Source of the DNA: Dysgonamonadaceae bacterium
GTDB taxonomy: Bacteria > Bacteroidota > Bacteroidia > Bacteroidales > Azobacteroidaceae
Reading direction: 5' to 3'
Assembly (NCBI GenBank): GCA_031256015.1
Contig: JAIRRK010000208.1
Coordinates: 1 to 5,014 of the forward strand
Length of the DNA stretch: 5,014 bases
Of the stretch, positions 1 to 5,014 are shown in pieces. A program made the position numbers and the translations under genes. Every line of letters starts with the position of its first letter. Position 1 is the first letter of the stretch. Under the pieces are notes generated by a model. It was not told the origin of the DNA. It did no database searches and was given only the letters and a program-made list of their open reading frames with translations.

Positions 1-555
1 CAGTTGGAAAAAGACGGCAATAAAGGCAGAGCAAAGAAAATGTACACAGAAACCGAACCGTCGCTGAAAGAATTAAATTTTGCACAATCGCTGCTTATGG
101 CTACCGGCAGTAACGATGAGGGTTTGCAGGTGGAAAAAACATTGGCCCTAAAAACAGAAATCACAAAAGCAATTGCGCGCATGCAAACGGCCATTGCGGT
201 ATATATAAAATCAGATGAGAAAAACTTCGGACAGCCGGTCAAGTTGTTGGAACCCAAGCTTAAAGCAGCATTGTCTCAGCACGGTTGCAGCTTCACTCCG
301 GAGCCCGGCAAAGCCGACTGGCAGCTTACCGTGGAAGCCTCCACCCGCAAGGGCGCTGAAATAGACGGCATCTACTTTTCCTACTTAGACGTAGCGGTTT
401 CACTTGTCGAATACAGAACAGGCAAAGAGATTTACAGCAACAACTTTACCGACATCAAAGGAGGCGGATTGGACTATAAAACCGCAGGACGAAAGGCGTA
501 CGACGCTGGATTACAATCCATTACAAATGAAATAATGAAGAGTTTGGAAAAATAA
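1..555 (+). CDS. 3' end of an unrecognised protein gene (partial)
   Basis: The frame is open from the first base (CAG, TTG, GAA...) to TAA at 553-555, so 184 C-terminal residues are visible and the true start is most likely upstream. A TTG at position 4 could act as a start, but nothing supports it. I do not recognise the gene. The visible part has a charged, probably helical segment (about residues 1-60, many K and E). An alternating alpha/beta region follows at about 62-184: a strand (MQTAIAVYI), a helix (KLLEPKLKAALSQHG), strands (WQLTVEAS, YLDVAVSLVEYRTGKEIY), a glycine turn (IKGGG, 152-156) and a C-terminal amphipathic helix (AGRKAYDAGLQSITNEIM). This order resembles the CsgG/LPP20/TolB-N-like domains of envelope proteins, but that is inference from pattern only. 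It ends convergent with the regulator gene and is separated from it by a strong hairpin, so it belongs to a different transcription unit. Confidence 0.8.
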   Translation, partial: QLEKDGNKGRAKKMYTETEPSLKELNFAQSLLMATGSNDEGLQVEKTLALKTEITKAIARMQTAIAVYIKSDEKNFGQPVKLLEPKLKAALSQHGCSFTPEPGKADWQLTVEASTRKGAEIDGIYFSYLDVAVSLVEYRTGKEIYSNNFTDIKGGGLDYKTAGRKAYDAGLQSITNEIMKSLEK

Positions 556-742
556 ACAAAGCCAAAGCATCGCTGATTGAACCGGGGCAAACGCATTCTA
601 AAGGCGCAATGAGTTCAATGAGGGACGAGTGACTCACATAAACCGCCAAGCAAAAATCAAACGAAACACGGCCCGGATTTCCGGGCCGTGTTTCGTTTCG
701 GACGTTTCGAAGGGGAGTTGCCGGGATGTTCGCAGAAGTGAT
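556..742. other. Convergent intergenic region
   Basis: This 187-bp stretch separates two genes that end toward each other. Apart from the terminator hairpin, the only repeat seen is a short tandem direct repeat of CAATGAG at 607-613 and 616-622 (9-bp period, two copies), which is probably trivial. No credible coding frame was found: the ATG at 609 stops after seven codons. Confidence 0.6.
659..698. terminator. Bidirectional intrinsic terminator hairpin between convergent genes
   Basis: Positions 659-676 and 681-698 are perfect reverse complements (18 bp) around the 4-nt loop ATTT. The core is GC-rich (ACGGCCCGG / CCGGGCCGT) and the outer stem is AAACGAAAC / GTTTCGTTT. The hairpin lies 104 bases after the stop of the upstream + gene and 45 bases after the stop of the - strand regulator gene, where a shared terminator is expected. 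There is no long T run after the stem on either strand; the outer A/T-rich stem supplies only short T stretches. Termination is therefore inferred from stem strength and position. Confidence 0.85.
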
Positions 743-3562
743 TTACTTGTTTTCGTGTCCTTCAAATCGGATTAAAAATTCGACTATATCGGTTTCACCG
801 GGTAATTTCAGTTTTTTTCTCAGGCGGTATCTTGCCGAATCAACGCCTCTGACGGTGTTTCCCAAGAATTGGGCCATGTCTTTGGTCGATAAATTCAATC
901 GGAGCAAAGCACACACCTTAAGGTCGTTGGATGTGAGTTGAGGATATGTCTTCTTCAGGTTTCGGAAGAAGTTCTTGTGAATCATGTCGAAATTTGCCCG
1001 GAACACCTCCCAACTGTCTTCGAGGTTGATACCGGAATCGATGATACGAACGATACGGTCGTAATATTTCTCCGGGTACCTCGCCCCCAACTCTTCTTTT
1101 TGGGCGGAGAGTTCGCTCTTCACTTCCGACAGGATGTTGTTCTTACTAATCAGCATGAAAGCCGCGTTGGCCATTTCCTTACTCTTAAAAGTCAGTTCGG
1201 TTTGCAGATTGCTGTTTTTCAGTTCGTTCTCTTTAAGTCGCCATTGTTCCTGCTCCAACGTAATTTTCAGCCGGCTTCTCTTTATCTTCCATCGAAGAAG
1301 AAAATAACTTGCGAAAATAAGGCAGATAAATAATAACGAATAGATAATAACGGCATAAAAACTCCAATAGAAGGGAGGTTTGATGCGGAAATCGTAGGAA
1401 ATACGAGATAACTCCTTCCCCGAAAAGTCGCGGACGATTGCGCGGAAAGTGTAGTTTCCGTGTCGCAGGCGAGTGTATTCCTTCGTTAAAGTCCGGTCGG
1501 ACAAACTCGGCTTGTAATCGGAACCGTCCAATTCATAAATACATTCGATACCGGCAGCAGGCCGGTTGTCGATACTCGTTCCGAAAGCGATATTGTTATA
1601 ATCCCGGCTCCATTCCGGCTTCTCCGCCGGCCGGAGGGGAATAGACAAGGTATCTTGTTCGGAAAAAACCTGTACGGAAGTGATATGTATTTGCGCCGGC
1701 AGCGGGTTTGTGTCTGCGGTTTCTTCGTTCTTAATCAACGCGATTCGGTTGTTCAGGCAAAAAACGATTTGTCCGTCGGAAAGAGTCATGTTTCGGTGAT
1801 AATCCGGCAAATCGTTCGCGAAGTAAGAGAAAGGGATGAATCGCTCGACGGAGACTTCGTTTCCGTTGCAGTGAAATCGGCAGATTCCTTTTCGGGCGAT
1901 ACACCAGTAATTATCGTCGTCGATGCCGATAACTTCCCGGATATCCGGAATCTTTTTGAAATCGGCGCGATAAGAAACGATGGTGTTGTTGATGTCGTCG
2001 AACGTAAAGTAGTCGGTGTTGTTTCCGAAGACGACCCTTCCTTTCAGTTTGAAGAGATGCACCTTATTTTCTTTCGCATCGTTGTTGAGCGGGAAATGTT
2101 CTATCTGTTCCGTTTCCGTCAGGCTCCGGTTCAAACGGACACGAAACAATCCCTTGTGAGCGTGAGCGAGCCAGATATTTCCGTGCACGTCCGACTCGAT
2201 TTTACGAATGGGATGAAGGAAGTCGGGAATCGAGTTACTGAAAGTCCATTCTCCCGCCTTGTTTTTCCTGTAAACAGTCAGAGTCGAATAGGCCGATTGA
2301 ATCAATATCTCCTGTTGATGGACTGTTACTTTCTGAATGATTGCGGCTTTCCTGACGTTCGACAAAAGCTTCGCCTTGTCTTTTTGAATGGAATAGGTTC
2401 CGTTAGCGTGACAACAAATGAGTTGATTATCGAAAATGTTCAGATAAGAAACCGGCCCTTTCAATTCGGGAATCAACTGAAATTCCGAGTCGATATTCTC
2501 TGTTTTGTTGCAGAACAACCCTTGATTTGTTGCGAGATAAAAATATCCGTCATGAAACAAGGCCGCCAAGATTGTCCCTTTATCGTTTTTCGGATAGATA
2601 AATCGGACGTCCGACCCCTTTTCGATATATGAAATTCCGTCATTCAAGGCAACCGATATATTCCCCCGGCTGTCTGCTTTCAAATCGTTTATCGTATTAT
2701 TTTGCAGACCGTTACTCATTGAGATTGTCCAATTGATATTTCCTTTTTTATCGAAAGAATAAAGGCCGTTGTTATTTGTTCCCAGCAAGAACTCCGACTC
2801 GTTCAGCACGCCGGCTTTATTGATGGTCAGTTCCCGGATTTCCTCATTTATGCGGCTCTCCCATTTTTCGCAATTCGTACCGTCGAATAGAAACAGTCCC
2901 TTATTATCGGAAAAGAGGAGCAGCTTTCCGTCGAAAGGCAAAATGGAAACAATCTCCGCATTTTGAAACCGGGCTCCGGCAATAATATTCGAGAAGTTAT
3001 CGTTTTCCCAAAGTTCAATCCCCGTTTCCGGAGAAAAGACATAGATTTTGTCGTGTACGTTCCGGATTAACCGGACGGGAAACGGATAATTCCGGACGGT
3101 TAATTTTTCTCCGTCATAAATAAAGCAGGACAAATCGGAAGAAAAGCAAATGCAATCGTTCCATTCAAACAGAGTATGTATCGATTCTCCCACGGAATTA
3201 ACAAATTGACTAAGCGAATGATAATTCAACGTTCCGAATACGTCCCGCTCGAAATAGCCGAATTCCTCGTAAGAGCCCACATATATCCGTCCGTCCCGCC
3301 CGATCAATATCGAATTTACCGACGACTCATACGGCATTCGATGCAGCGTCCAATAAGCACCGTTGTATTCCAGCAAACCCCGGTAATTCCCTGAATATAT
3401 ATACGCATTGCTATCGCTGTCAATGGCATAGTTCAGTCCCATCGCTCCATAATCCGATTTGGAGAAATTGATTACATTCGGAATCCCTGTTTCGTTTTGT
3501 GATTCCGCGAAAAAAGAAATTGAGAGTAGAAAGAAAAGAATCAGCCTTTGCAATTTTTTCAT
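743..3562 (-). CDS. Membrane-spanning one-component regulator: beta-propeller sensor, Y_Y_Y domain, LuxR-like HTH
   Basis: The product is 939 residues. The ATG at 3562 is chosen because it opens directly onto a signal peptide (MKKLQRLILFFLLSISFFA, cleavage near residue 20-22). A TTG eight codons upstream (3586) is in frame but would spoil the signal sequence. Residues about 25-620 are a large periplasmic sensor with propeller-type repeats, for example ILIGRDGRIYVGS (85-97), ADSRGNISVALNDGISYIE (295-313) and SDVHGNIWLAHAHKGLF (457-473). A Y_Y_Y-type beta-sandwich follows at about 650-730 (YELDG, LRHGNYTFRAIVRD). One membrane helix lies at about 733-756, then a charged coiled coil at about 760-827. 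A LuxR/GerE-like helix-turn-helix sits at about 874-920 (SNDLKVCALLRLNLSTKDMA, then a recognition segment TVRGVDSARYRLRKKL). No histidine kinase, receiver or AraC domain is present, so it is not a hybrid two-component system. Divergent orientation to the hydrolase gene suggests it controls that gene in response to a sugar ligand; the ligand is unknown. Confidence 0.92.
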   Translation of the reverse strand: MKKLQRLILFFLLSISFFAESQNETGIPNVINFSKSDYGAMGLNYAIDSDSNAYIYSGNYRGLLEYNGAYWTLHRMPYESSVNSILIGRDGRIYVGSYEEFGYFERDVFGTLNYHSLSQFVNSVGESIHTLFEWNDCICFSSDLSCFIYDGEKLTVRNYPFPVRLIRNVHDKIYVFSPETGIELWENDNFSNIIAGARFQNAEIVSILPFDGKLLLFSDNKGLFLFDGTNCEKWESRINEEIRELTINKAGVLNESEFLLGTNNNGLYSFDKKGNINWTISMSNGLQNNTINDLKADSRGNISVALNDGISYIEKGSDVRFIYPKNDKGTILAALFHDGYFYLATNQGLFCNKTENIDSEFQLIPELKGPVSYLNIFDNQLICCHANGTYSIQKDKAKLLSNVRKAAIIQKVTVHQQEILIQSAYSTLTVYRKNKAGEWTFSNSIPDFLHPIRKIESDVHGNIWLAHAHKGLFRVRLNRSLTETEQIEHFPLNNDAKENKVHLFKLKGRVVFGNNTDYFTFDDINNTIVSYRADFKKIPDIREVIGIDDDNYWCIARKGICRFHCNGNEVSVERFIPFSYFANDLPDYHRNMTLSDGQIVFCLNNRIALIKNEETADTNPLPAQIHITSVQVFSEQDTLSIPLRPAEKPEWSRDYNNIAFGTSIDNRPAAGIECIYELDGSDYKPSLSDRTLTKEYTRLRHGNYTFRAIVRDFSGKELSRISYDFRIKPPFYWSFYAVIIYSLLFICLIFASYFLLRWKIKRSRLKITLEQEQWRLKENELKNSNLQTELTFKSKEMANAAFMLISKNNILSEVKSELSAQKEELGARYPEKYYDRIVRIIDSGINLEDSWEVFRANFDMIHKNFFRNLKKTYPQLTSNDLKVCALLRLNLSTKDMAQFLGNTVRGVDSARYRLRKKLKLPGETDIVEFLIRFEGHENK

Positions 3563-3647
3563 AAAATACAGCACATAGATTATCAATAATAAGAAACTAA
3601 ATACGGTCTATTGAAATTGATTTCCGTAAAGGTATGATTATTTTATT

Positions 3648-3675
3648 AAAATCTGTTACTACTGCAACAGATTTT
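3648..3675. promoter_or_regulatory. Perfect 10-bp dyad, candidate operator
   Basis: AAAATCTGTT (3648-3657) and AACAGATTTT (3666-3675) are perfect reverse complements around the 8-nt spacer ACTACTGC. The dyad is centred about 100 bp before the regulator start codon. The symmetry fits a dimeric DNA-binding protein such as a LuxR-like regulator, so autoregulation is a reasonable inference. A weak A/T-rich hairpin in the regulator's leader RNA is the alternative. Related half-sites recur near the hydrolase gene at 4111-4130. Confidence 0.45.
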
Positions 3676-3712
3676 TCAAAGTTGAAATTGTTTCCTCTCG
3701 ATGATACTGTTT

Positions 3713-3737
3713 ATTAACAAGATACGAAAGTGTTAAT
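3713..3737. repeat. 7-bp inverted repeat ATTAACA / TGTTAAT
   Basis: ATTAACA (3713-3719) and TGTTAAT (3731-3737) are perfect reverse complements with an 11-bp spacer. A nested short dyad, TGTT-TATT-AACA, overlaps the left arm at 3708-3719. Arm spacing of about 18 bp centre to centre would place both arms close to the same helix face. It could be a second protein-binding site, but A/T-rich arms of this length can arise by chance. Confidence 0.3.
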
Positions 3738-3756
3738 CGGGAAAGCGATTCGTTAT

Positions 3757-3794
3757 TTTCAGGTATTGAAATACTTCATGAATCATTCCTGAAA
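3757..3794. repeat. Inverted repeat TTTCAGG / CCTGAAA with nested palindromes
   Basis: TTTCAGG (3757-3763) pairs with CCTGAAA (3788-3794) across 24 bases. The spacer holds two further symmetric elements: GTATT-GA-AATAC (3763-3774, sharing its first base with the left arm) and the 8-bp palindrome TTCATGAA (3775-3782). The clustering could form a structured leader RNA or a compound protein-binding site. No function can be assigned. Confidence 0.3.
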
Positions 3795-3820
3795 TTTCAT
3801 CGGGAAAATATTTTTCATCG
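3795..3820. repeat. Direct repeat TTTCATCG, two copies
   Basis: TTTCATCG occurs at 3795-3802 and 3813-3820, 18 bp apart. Between them lies the 10-bp palindrome AAAATATTTT (3805-3814). Directly repeated sites near a promoter can bind activators in tandem, but two 8-bp copies are weak evidence. Confidence 0.25.
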
Positions 3821-3897
3821 ATTCCCCGGATTTAATATTTAAAAGGGCAGTTACATAAAATAGTGAAAACAAAGAGCATAAATTAAAATTTGAAAAC

Positions 3898-4032
3898 ATG
3901 AAGTACAATAAACGCAGGAATAATCTTCCAAACAGGAAAAGAAGTAATCAAATAGTAGCCTCCGATTACACAAATTTCATGTTGACTGTTTATTTTTGTT
4001 TCGGTTTTTTCATAACTACTTGTGTTATTTAA
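3898..4032 (+). CDS. Possible 44-residue small membrane protein or leader peptide
   Basis: ATG at 3898 to TAA at 4030-4032 encodes 44 residues. The first 18 are very basic and polar (MKYNKRRNNLPNRKRSNQ, eight K/R), and the last 17 or so are hydrophobic (FMLTVYFCFGFFITTCVI), so the product could be a single-span membrane peptide with its basic end inside. The ATG is preceded by an A-rich stretch (TTTGAAAAC) but no Shine-Dalgarno sequence, as for the neighbouring genes. It reads in the same direction as the hydrolase gene and ends 155 bp before its start, so it could be a leader peptide. I do not recognise it, and a chance frame in AT-rich DNA is at least as likely. Confidence 0.25.
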   Translation: MKYNKRRNNLPNRKRSNQIVASDYTNFMLTVYFCFGFFITTCVI

Positions 4033-4056
4033 ATTATAAGAGTCGGTGAAGTTATG

Positions 4057-4079
4057 CTCGTTCGAAAATTAATAACGAG
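4057..4079. repeat. 6-bp inverted repeat CTCGTT / AACGAG
   Basis: CTCGTT (4057-4062) and AACGAG (4074-4079) are reverse complements with an 11-bp A/T-rich spacer. The element lies about 110 bp before the hydrolase start, in the expected activator-binding zone. Its spacer length matches that of the dyad at 3713-3737, although the arm sequences differ. Confidence 0.25.
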
Positions 4080-4110
4080 AGATATTTCATAAGCAATAAA
4101 AATCCTTGTA

Positions 4111-4130
4111 ATCTGTAAAAGTATAACAGA
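4111..4130. promoter_or_regulatory. Imperfect second copy of the ATCTGT...AACAGA dyad
   Basis: ATCTGT (4111-4116) and AACAGA (4125-4130) repeat the half-sites of the perfect dyad at 3648-3675, with the spacing shorter by one base. A third, compressed variant (ATCTG-ATA-ACAG) lies at 4167-4178, only ten bases before the hydrolase ATG. Occurrence on both sides of the control region is what a shared operator for the divergent regulator would look like; this is inference. Confidence 0.35.
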
Positions 4131-4187
4131 ACCGGCTCTTTGTAAGTAAAAAGAATTTCAAACGCAATCTGATAACAGCTATATATT

Positions 4188-5014
4188 ATGAAGAAGATTT
4201 ATTTATTCAGAAAACTTTTTGCAGGTGCCTTTTTTGCTTTTCTATTCCCTGTGTTGTTGTTTTCGGCAGGAGAACGGCAGAAAATCAGTCTCAATTCGGA
4301 TTGGAAATTTCAGTCAAAAATCACGACCGACCTTCCGGCCAATCCGTCTTACAACGATAACTCGTGGGAAAATGTGAGTTTGCCTCACACATGGAATGCA
4401 ACAGATGCCTCCGATGGCGGAAATAATTATTTGAAAACGGTCGGTTGGTACAGAAAAATTCTCCCTTGGGAAAACGAGTACGCAGGGAAAAAACTATTCA
4501 TCGAATTTTTAGGTGCAAACACGAAGGCCGAATGTTTTGTTAACGGAGAATCTGTCGGAGTCCATAAAGGAGGCTATACCGCTTTTCGTTTCGATATTAC
4601 GGACAAGTTATCCACCGGAGACAATGTTATCGCAGTAAAAGTAGATAATCGAATCGATCAGGAAATAGCACCTTTATCAGGCGATTTTTCTTTCTACGGC
4701 GGAATTTACAGAAATGTCTCCTTAATCATAACGGATTCGGTTCACGTGGATTTGATGGATAAAGCATCGCCCGGATTGTATTTAACGACCAAAAATGTTT
4801 CAAAAGAAAATGCAACTTTGGAAGTAAAAGCCAAAGTTCTCAACGAATCTTCGGAAGCCAAACAATTGGTTTTAAAGGCCGAACTTAAACATCCGGACAC
4901 TTTCGATGCAATCGCAGATGTCAACAATCCTGTTTTTGATGTGAACTCCATGAGTCCGGGAGGAAATCCGATTGAAACATTGACGGAGACCATAACCATT
5001 CCGGCAGGAGGATT
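4188..5014 (+). CDS. Secreted glycoside hydrolase family 2 protein, beta-galactosidase-like (N-terminal part)
   Basis: The frame is open from ATG 4188 to the window end, giving 275 complete codons; the gene continues beyond. Residues 1 to about 27 form a signal peptide (KKIYLFRK, then the hydrophobic stretch LFAGAFFAFLFPVLLFSA) with no lipobox cysteine, so export to the periplasm or beyond is expected. Residues about 32-184 match the family 2 sugar-binding jelly-roll domain: LNSDWKF (35-41), the NDNSWENVSLPHTWN segment (56-70), GWYRK (86-90), FVNGESVGVHKGGYTAFRFD (117-136) and DFSFYGGIYRNVSLI (166-180). From about 186 an immunoglobulin-like family 2 domain begins. The TIM barrel with the two catalytic glutamates lies outside the window, so beta-galactosidase is the likely activity but a beta-mannosidase or beta-glucuronidase relative cannot be excluded. 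It probably removes terminal sugars from a glycan under control of the divergent regulator. Confidence 0.93.
   Translation, partial: MKKIYLFRKLFAGAFFAFLFPVLLFSAGERQKISLNSDWKFQSKITTDLPANPSYNDNSWENVSLPHTWNATDASDGGNNYLKTVGWYRKILPWENEYAGKKLFIEFLGANTKAECFVNGESVGVHKGGYTAFRFDITDKLSTGDNVIAVKVDNRIDQEIAPLSGDFSFYGGIYRNVSLIITDSVHVDLMDKASPGLYLTTKNVSKENATLEVKAKVLNESSEAKQLVLKAELKHPDTFDAIADVNNPVFDVNSMSPGGNPIETLTETITIPAGG

Larger units (their letters stand above)
3563..4187. promoter_or_regulatory. Long divergent control region between regulator and hydrolase genes
   Basis: This is about 625 bp of AT-rich DNA between two divergently read genes. It must hold promoters in both directions and probably operators. 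It contains several inverted repeats (listed separately) and one 44-codon open frame. I could not find a convincing pair of Bacteroides-type promoter elements (TTTG about 20 bp before TAnnTTTG) for either gene. The exact match TATTTTTG at 3991-3998 lacks an upstream partner and lies inside the small open frame. There is no Shine-Dalgarno sequence near either start (GATAACAGCTATATATT before the ATG at 4188), as is usual in this phylum. Confidence 0.6.

Noticed and set aside
938..1333. A 131-codon + strand frame antisense to the HTH and coiled-coil coding region
   Set aside because: No domain or signal features, a non-ATG start, and complete overlap with the regulator gene on the other strand.
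1655..2632. A 325-codon open frame on the + strand, antisense to the regulator gene
   Set aside because: It starts at a TTG, lies wholly inside the well-supported regulator gene, and its composition (rich in V, F, R, S and D without any domain pattern) is what the complement of that coding sequence produces.
3563..3586. Eight-codon N-terminal extension of the regulator from a TTG
   Set aside because: The ATG at 3562 gives a normal signal peptide beginning MKK. The extension would put extra hydrophobic residues ahead of the positive charges, and TTG is a weak start.
3991..3998. TATTTTTG, an exact match to the Bacteroides -7 element TAnnTTTG
   Set aside because: There is no TTTG or TTG about 20 bp upstream, so it cannot be called a promoter with any confidence.
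4135..4142. GCTCTTTG on the + strand, mirrored by CAAAGAGC at 3870-3877, as possible divergent -7 elements
   Set aside because: Both lack the TA of the consensus and a properly spaced -33 partner; an 8-bp inverted match over this distance can be chance.
4742..4999. An 85-codon - strand frame inside the hydrolase gene
   Set aside because: It is antisense to a clear family 2 glycoside hydrolase coding region and shows no features of its own.

Overview
The window looks like Bacteroidales DNA (Bacteroides, Parabacteroides or a relative). The reasons are a very large membrane-spanning sensor protein that joins a periplasmic beta-propeller and Y_Y_Y domain directly to a LuxR-like DNA-binding domain, a divergent secreted family 2 glycoside hydrolase, AT-rich intergenic DNA, and no clear Shine-Dalgarno sequence before the starts. 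This arrangement is typical of a small carbohydrate-utilisation locus.

Layout: (1) positions 1-555, + strand, hold the 3' end of an unrecognised gene whose start lies outside the window. (2) Positions 556-742 are a convergent intergenic region with a perfect 18-bp stem, 4-nt loop hairpin at 659-698, which probably terminates transcription from both sides. (3) Positions 743-3562, - strand, encode a 939-residue one-component transmembrane regulator. (4) Positions 3563-4187 are a roughly 625-bp divergent control region. It is AT-rich, holds several inverted repeats, and contains one 44-codon open frame with a hydrophobic C-terminus. (5) From 4188 to the window end, + strand, runs the N-terminal third or so of a secreted family 2 glycoside hydrolase (beta-galactosidase-like). 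Its catalytic barrel is beyond the window.

Working model (inference): the regulator senses a glycan fragment in the periplasm, signals through one membrane helix and a coiled coil to its own DNA-binding domain, and controls the divergent hydrolase gene and possibly itself. A repeated dyad of the form ATCTGt...aACAGa occurs near the regulator gene and again just before the hydrolase gene, which makes it the best operator candidate here. No mobile element, CRISPR array, tRNA or rRNA was seen. I found no clear evidence of a wholly new system; the most unusual parts are the regulator design and the dyad-rich control region.
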